Counted from the first letter of the stretch, positions 17,518 to 26,336 are shown. The stretch is DNA of 61,060 bases from Actinotignum timonense (GCF_900155575.1 NZ_LT706966.1:738476-799535), one strand, 5' to 3'. Notes: generated by a model not told the origin, from the letters alone. Made by a program: numbers and translations.

Positions 17518-18236
17518 GGATTCCTCCTTGAGTGCGCCGAGGGTACGGACTCTCCCTCGGCAAGGTCCATATACGGGTGCGCGCTGGCTAGCTGCTCACG
17601 CATCCGGGAAAAGTAATACTCCTGAAATTCCAGCGCTTCAATCCACAGGCGTTGCGCACTGCGGGTGGCGCAGCGGTAGTGGCGTTCACGCCCCAGGCGC
17701 GCCAGGTATCCGTCAATAAAATCGAGCTGCTCCGGCAGCGGCATGGCGTCCATATTGTGATACAGCAGGGTGTCGTGGATGCGGTAGACGCTGAAACGGT
17801 CCACGTTATCGCAGTCCCCGACCGAGCGCGCGAGCACGCTGGCCTCCGCCGGATATTCGCGCTGGCCGCGATATTCGGGGGAGTCTTCCGGATATTCGCT
17901 GCGGCCATCGGTATGCATAGCGATGCCTTGGCAGATCTCCACAACTTCCAGTTCCGGCATGCCCAGGCTTTCCAAAAAGGGGCGCACGATCCGCGCGCCG
18001 GCCCGCCCGTGATCTACCGGCCGCGCGGAATCAAATTTCCCGATGTCGTGCAGGAGGCAGGCAATTTCGAGGGTATCTACCGCCAGACCTTCGGACATCG
18101 CGACCCCGCGCCCGATGGCCGCGACCCGTAAACAGTGTTCATAGCGGTAGCGGCGGGCGCGCGCGCTGGCCGGGGCGCCTTCCAGGTGCTCGCGCAGGAA
18201 CGCGAGGGCTGGGCGCAGGTACGGATTCGTTGTCAC
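17514..18236 (-). CDS. HD-domain phosphohydrolase-like protein
   Basis: 240 residues. An HD domain is centred on YRYEHCLRVAAIG and LLHDIGKFD, followed by a conserved-looking CQGIAMHTDG, the pattern of YfbR/uncharacterised HD proteins that act on nucleotides or related phosphoesters. The GTG at 18236 follows CACAAT by about 7 nt with no ribosome site, so the transcript may be leaderless. It is coupled to the downstream esterase. Substrate unknown. Confidence 0.8.
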   Translation of the reverse strand: MTTNPYLRPALAFLREHLEGAPASARARRYRYEHCLRVAAIGRGVAMSEGLAVDTLEIACLLHDIGKFDSARPVDHGRAGARIVRPFLESLGMPELEVVEICQGIAMHTDGRSEYPEDSPEYRGQREYPAEASVLARSVGDCDNVDRFSVYRIHDTLLYHNMDAMPLPEQLDFIDGYLARLGRERHYRCATRSAQRLWIEALEFQEYYFSRMREQLASAHPYMDLAEGESVPSAHSRRNP

Positions 18237-18275
18237 GTTTCTATTGTGGCACGCCGTGCCAGCTTCCTTCCGTAC

Positions 18276-18845
18276 TTAAGTGTTACGACGACGCCGCTTA
18301 CGCACTCGGCGCGCCACCACCCGCGCCAGGTAAATCCCCACCGCGCCTAATTCCCAGACGAGGGCTTTCGGGGTGGTGGCCGGCGCGAGGCTGGCCCCGC
18401 GCATCACGGGCGTGAACCCGAATTTCACCGCGAAGTACCGGGCCCGCGGAACGTGCTGCCAGGAGGTCACGATAACCGCGGCGATGGTGCCATCCGAGAG
18501 CAGGCCGGGAACCGGGTCTCGCCCGCGGAGCAGCGCGGCGCAATCTCCCATATTTTCTTCGGTGGTGCGCGAGTGGCTTTCCGCGATGAGCGCGCTGCGC
18601 GGCACCCCGCGGGCGGCGAGCCAGGCGGCCATAACTTGGGCTTCGCTGGGCACGCCGGGTGAGGCCCGCCCGCCCGAGCAGATGAGGGCGGGGTGTGCCC
18701 CGCGTGAGCGCGCGTAGCGATATTCGGCCAGGGCCCGCGCGAGGCGGCGTTTCAAACTCCCGCTGGGCAGGTAACCCAGGCGGGTGTGCACGATCCGGCC
18801 GCCCAGCACAATAATGACCGGGACGGCCGGATCGATGCCGGGCAT
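18276..18845 (-). CDS. YdcF/SanA family (DUF218) protein
   Basis: 189 residues. The Rossmann-like core starts at VIIVLGGRI and shows the DUF218 features SGG and ESHSRTTEENM, where the acidic and Arg residues are typical of ElyC/SanA/YdcF. Such proteins are linked to envelope precursor metabolism or nucleotide-cofactor binding. No N-terminal membrane segment is seen; the C-terminus is basic. It starts 3 nt downstream of the PdxK/ThiD kinase stop, so they share a transcript. Confidence 0.82.
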   Translation of the reverse strand: MPGIDPAVPVIIVLGGRIVHTRLGYLPSGSLKRRLARALAEYRYARSRGAHPALICSGGRASPGVPSEAQVMAAWLAARGVPRSALIAESHSRTTEENMGDCAALLRGRDPVPGLLSDGTIAAVIVTSWQHVPRARYFAVKFGFTPVMRGASLAPATTPKALVWELGAVGIYLARVVARRVRKRRRRNT

Positions 18846-18848
18846 GGC

Positions 18849-19652
18849 CTAGTCCTGATCCCGGTAAGCGCCCTGCCACACGGTGGCGAAGGGGGTATTG
18901 GCTTCCACGCGGGCCTTAATACCGGCGGTCACCATATCCTTGGCACGCTGCACGGCTTCGTGGATCTCCACGCCCTTGGCTAGTTCCGCGGTGATGGCGG
19001 CGGCCAGGGTGCAGCCGGCCCCCGAGACGCGTTCTTCACCGATCTTCGGGGCGCGGTAAACAGTGGCCTTTTCGCCATCCCAGAGCACATCCACGGCATC
19101 CGGGCCGGGGAAATCAATCCCGCCCTTGACCACCACGTTCTTCGGGCCGAGCTCACCGATACGCTTGGCGGCTTCGATGAGGTCATCTTCGGTTTCCAGC
19201 GCATCCAGGCCGGAGAGGGTGCGGGCCTCAAAATTATTCGGGGTGGTGACGGTGGCGAAGGGGAGGATCTTGGTGCGCAGCGCATTATCGGTATCCAGCG
19301 CCTGGCCCGGTTCCTGACCCTTGCAGATAAGAACCGGATCAACCACCACATTGTCCCATTCCTGGGAAGCGAGCCCGGCGCGCACCGCCTCAATGGTATC
19401 CGGGTGGCCGAGCATGCCGACCTTCGCGGTGCGAATATTCTGGGATCGCAGCGCGGCTTCCATCTGGGCGCTAATCACTTCCGGAGGGACGGGCACGAAG
19501 CGATGGTTCCAGTTATTATTCGGGTCGAATGACACGATACACGTGAGCGTGCCCATGCCGTACACCCCGAGCTGCTGGAAGGTTTTCAAATCAACTTGGA
19601 ATCCAGCACCGCCGGTAGCTTCAGACCCGGCGATGGTGTATGCAAAATACAT
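18849..19652 (-). CDS. Pyridoxine/pyridoxal or hydroxymethylpyrimidine kinase (PdxK/ThiD family)
   Basis: 267 residues of the ribokinase fold. The N-terminus AGSEATGGAGFQVDLKTF and FGVYGMGTLT-like segment (LGVYGMGTLTCIVSF) fit the PdxK branch related to ThiD. The C-terminal anion hole and base are in RVSGAGCTLAAAI, where a Cys replaces the common Asp after GAG, as in this PdxK/ThiD2 group. GGAAAAGGAG precedes the ATG. It phosphorylates B6 vitamers and/or the thiamine pyrimidine. The leader of about 90 nt has two short hairpins. Confidence 0.82.
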   Translation of the reverse strand: MYFAYTIAGSEATGGAGFQVDLKTFQQLGVYGMGTLTCIVSFDPNNNWNHRFVPVPPEVISAQMEAALRSQNIRTAKVGMLGHPDTIEAVRAGLASQEWDNVVVDPVLICKGQEPGQALDTDNALRTKILPFATVTTPNNFEARTLSGLDALETEDDLIEAAKRIGELGPKNVVVKGGIDFPGPDAVDVLWDGEKATVYRAPKIGEERVSGAGCTLAAAITAELAKGVEIHEAVQRAKDMVTAGIKARVEANTPFATVWQGAYRDQD

Positions 19653-19675
19653 TCCGCTCCTTTTCCTTACGGGTT

Positions 19676-19738
19676 CCTGGCACGGTGACGTTCACCTGAT
19701 ATTGCGCCCCGATCCACCGGGGCGTGACCTGCCTTTCA
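19676..19738 (-). promoter_or_regulatory. Leader hairpins before the PdxK/ThiD kinase gene
   Basis: On the reverse strand the leader holds a 7-bp stem CGCCCCG/CGGGGCG and a GGTGA/TCACC hairpin, then the ribosome site. TAGCAT upstream may be a -10. No TPP-riboswitch core (CTGAGA) is present, so any control would be by another mechanism. Confidence 0.3.
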
Positions 19739-19828
19739 CCACTTCTATGCTAGCGAAGGGCTACGACATATTTTTTGGACGTTTTATGCGCTGGACACCA
19801 GCACCCCGGCATTAGCCCAGCTCAGCGG

Positions 19829-20668
19829 CTATTCCCCGTTGCGCCGGAAGGTATCGGGATGGCGCCCGGTGCGCCCGGCTTCGAAACGATCCATATTGTC
19901 GATCTCCTCGGCTTCTTCTTTGAGGAGAGTGAAATCGAGGCAGGCCAGGTTTTCAGCCAGGTGCGCGGCGGAGGACGCCCCGGGGAAGACGATCCTCCCG
20001 CGCGAGAGGTGCCAGAGCAATACCAGTTGGGCAACGGTGCATCCCTTAGCGGCCGCCAGCTCGGCAAGCACGGCGTCGTCGTTCACAGCGCCGCGCGCCA
20101 GCGGCGCCCACGCTTCCACGCGAATCCCGGTGTCGGTGCAGTACTGCGTGACCTCGGCGTTCTGGAAATAGGGGTGCGCTTCGATTTGATTGACCGCGGG
20201 CTGGATCTGCGCGGCGAAACGCAGCGCCTCGAGGTGGTGACGCTCGAAATTGGACACGCCAATTGCGCGGGCGCGCCCGTCGGCCACGAATTCCTCCATG
20301 ACCTGGTACGCCTCCACGTAATCGCCGCTGAGCATGGGCCAGTGGATGAGGAAAAGATCAACGTAATCGGTGCCGAGCTCCGCGAGCGAGCGCGCGAACG
20401 TTTCCCGCACGGCGCGCGGGGCGTGGTTGGGATTATCGAGTTTCGTGACGAGGAAAATTTCTTCGCGCTCCACGCCGGATTCCGCGATTGCCCGGCCGAC
20501 CGCGGCTTCGTTGCCGTACATTTGCGCGGTGTCGATATGCCGGTAGCCCATGGCGAGCGCCTCGCGCACGGACCGGCGCGCGGTGGTGTCGTCCATGCGG
20601 TAGGTGCCGATGCCCAGTTGCGGAATCCAGTGGCCGGAATTGAGGGGAAGAAGCGGGATTGTTGCCAT
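19829..20668 (-). CDS. Aldo/keto reductase
   Basis: 279-residue NADPH-dependent (beta/alpha)8 oxidoreductase. All four catalytic residues of the family are visible: Asp and Tyr in HIDTAQMYGNE, Lys in FLVTKLDN and His in FLIHWP. NAD(P)-binding residues fall in the IGVSNFE and C-terminal parts. The ATG at 20668 gives the normal N-terminus; an AAGAAT hexamer about 7 nt upstream suggests a leaderless mRNA, while an in-frame start at 20710 has no support. It resembles the 2,5-diketo-D-gluconate reductase/AKR5 group; substrate not assignable. Confidence 0.92.
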   Translation of the reverse strand: MATIPLLPLNSGHWIPQLGIGTYRMDDTTARRSVREALAMGYRHIDTAQMYGNEAAVGRAIAESGVEREEIFLVTKLDNPNHAPRAVRETFARSLAELGTDYVDLFLIHWPMLSGDYVEAYQVMEEFVADGRARAIGVSNFERHHLEALRFAAQIQPAVNQIEAHPYFQNAEVTQYCTDTGIRVEAWAPLARGAVNDDAVLAELAAAKGCTVAQLVLLWHLSRGRIVFPGASSAAHLAENLACLDFTLLKEEAEEIDNMDRFEAGRTGRHPDTFRRNGE

Positions 20669-20736
20669 GGCTCTATTCTTGCAGAAGGTACGACGGCGCA
20701 GCTGTGGCACGTGCGCGTGTGGCCGTGCAGGTGGCT

Positions 20737-22137
20737 CTACAGCAGTTCCCAGGTAGCATGTGGATCGCGCGGGGATTTGCCATTCCAGCGGAGCACACCG
20801 GCATCTCGCAACAGGTTGAGGTGGCGGAGCACGGTGGGGCGGGCAAGGTCCACAAGCTCGGTGATTTGCCCGGTTCCCAGCGGTTGCTGAGCCAGGCGCA
20901 AGGCGTCGAGAATCGCGCGGCCGCTCGGCCCGATTTGCCGCATGATTTCTTCTGGAATTGCGTTGCTGGCCAGCAGGGTGAGGTGTACGGCCTCGGATAA
21001 TTGCACGTAAAGCGGTTCGGCCAGCCCGGCCCGGCGGGTTTCTTCGAAAATACGCCGGATGCCTTCGCCCAGCTCCTGAGTGATACCCATATCGAAGAAA
21101 ACTCGGGCAATGCGCGGATTGCGGGCCTTGCGGCCAATTTTTTCCGGATGGGAAATATCAACCAGACCGGGAAAACGCCCGGGGCTGGTGAATTCAATCC
21201 GGTTCGGAAAAATCTCCACTCGAATATGGTCGCCCGCGATTCCATAGGAGCGGTGGACCACGGCATTGACCAGGCCTTCCAGCCATGCCTCACGCGGAAT
21301 AATCGGCACATCGGCAAATGTGCCCGCATCGGTGAGTCGGCGGTGCCCCGGCAGGAATTCTTCAATAATGCGGCTGGCTTCCGTAATTTGCTGCGGGAGG
21401 GAGCCGCCTATCCGAATATCTTTCCCGGCTTCTACGTTCTGGAAACGCCCGGCGCCGCGCTCGTTATCGGAATATTTGACCACCCGCACGTAGGCGTTCG
21501 GAAAAACCTGCTGCGGATTTTTTGCGAAAAGAAGGTAGCCGGCTACCCGAAGCTGGCCATCACGATCAATGAGGTCGCGGGCGCGTAGCGCATTGGTTCC
21601 CGAGGATGAGCTGAGGAGGGCGCGGTAAGTTTCCAATTGTTCTTCGTCGAGATCATCCAGCTCTCCGCCGGGAACGGGAGCGCCATCAAAGCCAACGAAA
21701 CCACGATCCCATTCAAGCTCCTGGCGTTGCCGGAAAGTGAGTTTTCGTGTCTCGTCCCCGATTCGTTGGAAACAATCACCCTTATTAGTTTCGTGAACAT
21801 CGCGGCTAGGAGGAACGCTTAGGAGCATTATCCATCCGCCCTCGATAGCTATGTCATCAATAACAATCCGGACCCGCGGATTGGTAAAGTCGATGGCTAC
21901 CTGCCGGATCGCATTAGCGGCTTTATCGGAAACCGGCGCCAGAGATCCGTTGTGGAGACCGACGGCGATAACGCCGCCCTCCGCATTCGCCATGCCAACG
22001 ATAGTTTCCGCAAGATCCTTGGGCTGAATGGATCCGCTTTTTCGTTCGTACCACTGGTCTTCTGGCAAACGAAGGAGCTCTTCCACGGCTTCATGAACCG
22101 GAAGAGTGAGAAGGCTTTCCATACTCCGCTGCAGCAT
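20737..22137 (-). CDS. AlbA_2/Schlafen-type ATP-binding regulator
   Basis: 466 residues. The N-terminal AlbA_2 nucleic-acid-binding domain is recognised by WYERKSG and AETIVGMANAEGGVIAVGL. A GHKL-like ATPase segment follows (VNAVVHRSYGIAG, then ELGEGIRRIFEE), and the C-terminal 80 residues form a winged helix (ITELVDLARPTVLRHLNLLR). Proteins with this order are common actinobacterial regulators of unknown signal. A TAGAGT hexamer lies 6 nt before the ATG at 22137 inside a perfect 10-bp palindrome, so self-repression is likely; ATG 22122 is an alternative start with GCGGAG upstream. Confidence 0.82.
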   Translation of the reverse strand: MLQRSMESLLTLPVHEAVEELLRLPEDQWYERKSGSIQPKDLAETIVGMANAEGGVIAVGLHNGSLAPVSDKAANAIRQVAIDFTNPRVRIVIDDIAIEGGWIMLLSVPPSRDVHETNKGDCFQRIGDETRKLTFRQRQELEWDRGFVGFDGAPVPGGELDDLDEEQLETYRALLSSSSGTNALRARDLIDRDGQLRVAGYLLFAKNPQQVFPNAYVRVVKYSDNERGAGRFQNVEAGKDIRIGGSLPQQITEASRIIEEFLPGHRRLTDAGTFADVPIIPREAWLEGLVNAVVHRSYGIAGDHIRVEIFPNRIEFTSPGRFPGLVDISHPEKIGRKARNPRIARVFFDMGITQELGEGIRRIFEETRRAGLAEPLYVQLSEAVHLTLLASNAIPEEIMRQIGPSGRAILDALRLAQQPLGTGQITELVDLARPTVLRHLNLLRDAGVLRWNGKSPRDPHATWELL

Positions 22138-22141
22138 GCAT

Positions 22142-22265
22142 CTACTCTAACATTGTTAGAGTAGCTTTAGAGTAGCTTCGGGAGACCCCGAGAAAACGTT
22201 GCTATGGCGCGGATTTCTACTCTCACCCCGGATGTTAGAGTACTTTAGAGTAGATGTGAGAGTAG
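22142..22265. promoter_or_regulatory. Operator array with half-site GTTAGAGTAG
   Basis: Seven copies of a 10-bp half-site. A perfect inverted pair is at 22142-22151 and 22155-22164 (3-bp spacer), with a direct copy at 22166-22175. A second cluster has one inverted copy at 22217-22226 and direct copies at 22234-22243, 22244-22253 and 22256-22265, with one or two changes each. The first pair covers the -10 of the AlbA_2 regulator gene, so the protein encoded there is the first candidate ligand. Confidence 0.75.
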
Positions 22266-22316
22266 CGCGAATAGTTACTGGGAAGCCACCCGGCGCCCGG
22301 GTGGCTTAGCCACAGC

Positions 22317-22571
22317 TCAGAGCGAGTCGATGGCATTTTTGGCGGTGACCAAATCCGCGCCGGTGCGCTCGCGGTAAGCCTTGATGGCCTCGACCGTGCG
22401 CCCGCTGGCGGCCAAAGCGCGTTCTTCAGCGCTGACCCCGTAGTCAGCTGCGGCGTCGTCGCCCGAAATAGTGCCCAACCGCGCCCGCAACTGCGCGATA
22501 ACCGCGTGCAGGCGTTTATTTTCCTTTCGCAAGCGCTCAATTTCCGCAGCCTGATCGAACCACTTACCCAC
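22317..22571 (-). CDS. Small protein with L7/L12-like C-terminal motif
   Basis: 84 residues if the GTG at 22571 is used; AAGGAGGAACT directly before it makes this the best start. The N-terminal third is a coiled coil (AAEIERLRKENKRLHAVI). The C-terminal 25 residues (TVEAIKAYRERTGADLV, then TAKNAIDSL) match the helix pattern of the ribosomal L7/L12 C-terminal domain (EAIKxYRExTGxxLxxAK), known in some small actinobacterial proteins of unknown role. It stands alone, upstream of the operator array. Confidence 0.7.
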   Translation of the reverse strand: MGKWFDQAAEIERLRKENKRLHAVIAQLRARLGTISGDDAAADYGVSAEERALAASGRTVEAIKAYRERTGADLVTAKNAIDSL

Positions 22572-22697
22572 AGTTCCTCCTTGAACGTGCCGCCTTCGCA
22601 TTTGCCGTACATATTTATTATTCCATTTTCGCAGCGGATGCAGCCTAGCAGAAATGAGAGCTACCGTACAGCCGGCGAGAACGGCCCCTCGCTCGGG

Positions 22698-22703
22698 TAA
22701 TCT
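22698..22703 (+). promoter_or_regulatory. -10 element of a leaderless promoter
   Basis: TAATCT ends 7 nt before the ATG at 22711; no ribosome site is present, consistent with transcription starting at the ATG. Confidence 0.45.
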
Positions 22704-22710
22704 TCACGGT

Positions 22711-24078
22711 ATGAGCGCGGTTACCTATCGTTTTCAGGGTTATACATTCATCGAGCACCGCATCCAGGTGCCCCTTGATTATTTTGGTGCGTTCACTCAG
22801 CTGGCCCCGGACGATACCATCGCCCACGTTCCCGCTACCATCACGGTGTTCGCGCGGGAAATTGTGCGGGCTGGCCGTGAGGATGCGCCGCGGCTGGTGT
22901 ATCTGGAAGGCGGGCCAGGCCACGCGGCACCGCGCCCGGCGGGGCTGAGCGGCTGGCAGGATCTGCTGCTCAACCACTATCGCCTCGTCCTGCTCGACGA
23001 ACGCGGCACTGGAAATTCGTATCCGCTCGATTCGCTCACTATTACCGCGGCCGGCAGTCCCGCCGCCCAGGCTGCGCTGCTGTCCTGTTTCCGCCAGGAT
23101 TCTATTGTGAACGACGCCGAACACCTGCGCCGCCACCTCCAAGGCGATGAACCGTGGAGCGTGCTGGGGCAAAGTTTCGGGGGTTTTGCCGCGGTATCCT
23201 ATCTCTCCCACGCGCCCGCGGGGCTGCGCGAAGTCATGATCACCGGCGGGCTGCCCAGTTTGGATAGCGGCCCGCAAGCCGTATACCGGCAGACCTTCCC
23301 GCGCCTGGCCGCCCGGCACCGCGCCTACTTCGAGCGCTACCCGAATGACGAAGATACCGCCTGGTATATCGCCACCCACCTGGCGGACGTGGAAGAAATC
23401 CTGCCCACCGGGGAGCGCCTCACCCCGGCGCGGTTCCGCCAGCTCGGCCAGCGCCTCGGCTTCACCTACGGTTTCGAGCAGCTCCACTACCTACTCGAAG
23501 ACCCGGTCTGGTCCTTCCGCGGGCAACGCCGGCTGCGCCCCGCCTTCCTCCAGCGGGTGGGCGAAGCGGTGTCCGCCGCGCGCGCCCCGCTCTATTTCGC
23601 GCTCCAAGAAGCCATATATGCGCAATCGGGCACCGGCCCGCTGGCCTGGGCCGCGCACCGGGTGCGCGGGGAATTCCCCGAATTTGCTATCCCCGCGCTC
23701 GCGATGGGCGGGGTCGGTGAAACTGATCTGCGCAAGGAAGGGCTGGGCTTCCGCTTCTCCGGGGAGAGCGTTTTCCCCTGGCAATTCGAGCAGGACCCGG
23801 CGTTGCTCCCGCTGCGCGGGGCCGCCAATGAGCTGGCCTTCCGCACCTCCTGGCACGATCTGTATCGCCCGGATGTGCTGGGCGGCAACCAGGTGCCGGT
23901 GGCCGCGTGGATTTTCCGCGAGGATATGTACGTGCCGGCCGATCTCTCCCTGGAAACCGCCGGGCGCATCCGCGGCCTGACCGCGCTGGTCAGCAATGAC
24001 TACCAGCACGATGCGCTGGGCCGCGATCCGCATACCGTGATTGACGCGCTGCTCGAGGCCGTGCACCGGGAGCGGTAA
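22711..24078 (+). CDS. Alpha/beta-hydrolase, proline iminopeptidase type
   Basis: 455 residues. The oxyanion region is VYLEGGPGHAAPRP (HGGPG-like) and the nucleophile elbow is GQSFGGF. The late Asp and His are in the C-terminal part, where DYQHDALG supplies the likely histidine. Residue pattern and length fit the long S33 peptidases that remove N-terminal proline or related residues. No signal peptide, so cytoplasmic. The start at 22711 is set by the putative leaderless promoter and the fold; the frame is open upstream to 22654. Confidence 0.85.
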   Translation: MSAVTYRFQGYTFIEHRIQVPLDYFGAFTQLAPDDTIAHVPATITVFAREIVRAGREDAPRLVYLEGGPGHAAPRPAGLSGWQDLLLNHYRLVLLDERGTGNSYPLDSLTITAAGSPAAQAALLSCFRQDSIVNDAEHLRRHLQGDEPWSVLGQSFGGFAAVSYLSHAPAGLREVMITGGLPSLDSGPQAVYRQTFPRLAARHRAYFERYPNDEDTAWYIATHLADVEEILPTGERLTPARFRQLGQRLGFTYGFEQLHYLLEDPVWSFRGQRRLRPAFLQRVGEAVSAARAPLYFALQEAIYAQSGTGPLAWAAHRVRGEFPEFAIPALAMGGVGETDLRKEGLGFRFSGESVFPWQFEQDPALLPLRGAANELAFRTSWHDLYRPDVLGGNQVPVAAWIFREDMYVPADLSLETAGRIRGLTALVSNDYQHDALGRDPHTVIDALLEAVHRER

Positions 24079-24103
24079 GCGGTAGCGCTGGTGGCGCCGG
24101 CAG

Positions 24104-24778
24104 CTACTCGGTAATCCCCACCCCGCCGGTTTCCCGATTCATCCGAATCGCAAAAGCGCGCGCTTCTTCCAGGTCGATGCCGTTGAGGAGGTGGGCGCGG
24201 GCGGCGGCGTCGTCCTCCGCGCGCAAACGCGGCACCGAGCGCTTCGATCCGTTCCTCCCCACAAAATCGCGGTAAAACTCGCGCAGAATATCCATATCCG
24301 CCTCGACGTCGCCGGAGAGATAAAGGTGCTTCCACCACCCGTAAGTTTTGGTGCGCGAATCAATGAAGCCGAGGGTGATGGGCATGCGTCCGGCCAGGCC
24401 CATGCGGTAAAAACCGGATTTCCAGTACTGAACGTCCTTCCGGGTGCCTTCCGGGGCGAGCGCCACGCAGAATTCCTCGCTGCGTTCGGCCTGCTCCAGC
24501 AGCGACCCCACGATTCCGCTGGGGTGGTTGCGATCCACCGAAATTCCGCCGACGGCGCGCACGATCGCCCCCAGCACCGGGGCCTGCACTAGCGAATTTT
24601 TGACCAGGAATTTCATGGAGCGCCCGTAGCTCCAAAACGCGACAATATCGTAAATACCATCCCAATTAGAGGAATGCGGGGCGCCGATGAGGATCGTTTT
24701 TGGCGCGATGGGTTCGTGCACAAAGGTCCAACGGGAGCAGGCGCGGAAAATGCGCGCGGCGGCGCTACGGAATGCCAT
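24104..24778 (-). CDS. 1-acyl-glycerol-phosphate acyltransferase family protein
   Basis: 224 residues. The acyltransferase catalytic HX4D is HSSNWD and the substrate-binding block is APEGTR; VDRNHPSG between them corresponds to block II. The ATG at 24778 marks the beginning of similarity; the frame is open to 25135 but that part overlaps ilvA. This short form resembles actinobacterial and cyanobacterial PlsC-like proteins acting in phospholipid or lipid-carrier acylation. It lies 175 bp downstream of ilvA on the same strand. Confidence 0.85.
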   Translation of the reverse strand: MAFRSAAARIFRACSRWTFVHEPIAPKTILIGAPHSSNWDGIYDIVAFWSYGRSMKFLVKNSLVQAPVLGAIVRAVGGISVDRNHPSGIVGSLLEQAERSEEFCVALAPEGTRKDVQYWKSGFYRMGLAGRMPITLGFIDSRTKTYGWWKHLYLSGDVEADMDILREFYRDFVGRNGSKRSVPRLRAEDDAAARAHLLNGIDLEEARAFAIRMNRETGGVGITE

Positions 24779-24953
24779 GGGGGTCCTTTCGCGGAGGGTG
24801 GCGTCTGGCCGGTATTGTACTCGCTTCTTGCGCGGGGCTTTTAAGTACGACGGCGCAGTACCGGCCCGCGCGCACCTCGGCAGCGCGGGCGCGGTGGCCA
24901 CGGTGCCGGCACAGAAACCGCCCGCGGAATCAGCACCGGCCACGCGCCAAGCC

Positions 24954-26336
24954 CTAGATAAAGAAACGGAATTCGGGCGAGCCGGGTTCGACCTTGTGAA
25001 TATCAATCCCGGAGCGGTCCATGCGATCCAGCAGGTCAGCCAGGTTTTCCGGGTGTTGAATATCGATACCCACCAGCGCCGGGCCGGTCTCGCGATTGGT
25101 TTTCTTCGTGTATTCGAAGTACACGATGTCTTCATCGGCCACGAGCACGCGGTCGAGGAATTCCTTGAGGGCCCCGGGTTTCTGGGCGAAGGTCACCAGG
25201 AAGTAGTGGCGCAGCCCCTCGTAGACCATGGAGCGTTCCAAAATATCGGCGTAGCGGGAGACGTCATTATTCCCACCCGAAATTACCGCGATGAGCGGGC
25301 GCGGAGTGGTGGCGGGAGCGGCGCCACTGCCGGAGAAGGCGGCGTCGTCGTTCCCATTAACGGCGCCGGTGCCCGCGCCCCCGGTACCGGTGCCCGCGGT
25401 GCCGGCACTAGCCCCCACGCGGGTTTCGACCAGGGTGTTCAGGCGCCCCACCGCGGCCGGGGCGAGCGCGCCGGAAGGCTCGGCAATAATGCCGTCCACC
25501 TGGTAGAGCTCAAGCATTTCGGTACACAGCGCGCCTTCGGGCACGGTGATGAAGCCGTCCACCAGGTCGCGCGCCGCGGCGTAGGTGAGGTCCCCCACGC
25601 GCGCCACCGCGGTGCCATCCGCGAAATTATCAACGGAATCCAGCGTGACCGGCCCGCCCGCGGCCAGCGCGGCCTGCATAGACGCAGCTCCGGTGGGCTC
25701 CACCCCGATCACGCGGGTGCGCGGATGGGTATTTTTCACCCAGATCGCGGTGCCGGCCAGCAGCCCGCCGCCGCCCACCGGCACCAGCACCGCCTCGGGT
25801 TCCAGCCCGCTTTGCTCCACGCACTGCTCGAAAGCTTCGGCGATCACGGTGCCCTGACCGGCGATAATCGGGGCGGCGTCGAAAGGATGCACAAAGGTCG
25901 CACCGTGCGCAGAGGCGTACGCCAGGGCGGCGCCGGCTGCGGCGTCGAACGTAGGCCCGCCAATAATCTGTTCCACCCACGCGCCCCCGATATCGCGGAT
26001 CCGTTCGCGTTTCTGGCGCGGCGTGGTGGCGGGCAGGAAAATCTTGCCGTGAATCCGCAGGTGATTGCAGGCGTAAGCCACGCCCTGCGCGTGATTGCCG
26101 GCCGATGCGCACACCACGCCGGCGGCGCGTTCCTTCTCCCCGAGCGCGTGAATCGCGTTGTATGCCCCGCGGACTTTATAGCTGCGCCCGACCTGCGTAT
26201 CCTCGCGTTTGAGGTAAACGGGCCGGCCGAGGGCGGCGCTGAGGCGCTCGGATAGCTGCAGCGGGGTGCGGCGCACCGTGCCCGCGAGGGTGCGGGCGGC
26301 TGCGGCGATGAGCTCGGGTGAAGGTAATTCAGTCAT
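24954..26336 (-). CDS. ilvA: Threonine ammonia-lyase with C-terminal ACT-like domain
   Basis: 460 residues. The PLP-binding lysine is in RSYKVRGAYN, the Gly-rich phosphate loop is VPVGGGGLLAG, and the C-terminus (about 375-460) is an ACT-like regulatory domain. It converts threonine to 2-oxobutyrate for isoleucine synthesis. GGAGG lies directly before the ATG. Odd: a Gly/Ala/Thr-rich stretch of about 40 residues is inserted before IAVISGGNN, at the end of the catalytic domain, where the family usually has a short loop. Confidence 0.92.
   Translation of the reverse strand: MTELPSPELIAAAARTLAGTVRRTPLQLSERLSAALGRPVYLKREDTQVGRSYKVRGAYNAIHALGEKERAAGVVCASAGNHAQGVAYACNHLRIHGKIFLPATTPRQKRERIRDIGGAWVEQIIGGPTFDAAAGAALAYASAHGATFVHPFDAAPIIAGQGTVIAEAFEQCVEQSGLEPEAVLVPVGGGGLLAGTAIWVKNTHPRTRVIGVEPTGAASMQAALAAGGPVTLDSVDNFADGTAVARVGDLTYAAARDLVDGFITVPEGALCTEMLELYQVDGIIAEPSGALAPAAVGRLNTLVETRVGASAGTAGTGTGGAGTGAVNGNDDAAFSGSGAAPATTPRPLIAVISGGNNDVSRYADILERSMVYEGLRHYFLVTFAQKPGALKEFLDRVLVADEDIVYFEYTKKTNRETGPALVGIDIQHPENLADLLDRMDRSGIDIHKVEPGSPEFRFFI

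Noticed and set aside
16444-17616. 390-codon frame opposite the EstB-like hydrolase
   Set aside because: Antisense to SxxK and HNGRGG motifs of a well-supported gene.
19653-19740. TPP riboswitch before the PdxK/ThiD kinase
   Set aside because: The conserved CTGAGA and its partner elements are missing.
19775-20890. 371-codon frame opposite the aldo/keto reductase
   Set aside because: Antisense to a protein with the full catalytic tetrad.
24687-26255. 522-codon plus-strand open frame opposite ilvA and the acyltransferase
   Set aside because: Gly/Arg/His-rich, no domain, and antisense to two recognised genes; a high-GC shadow.
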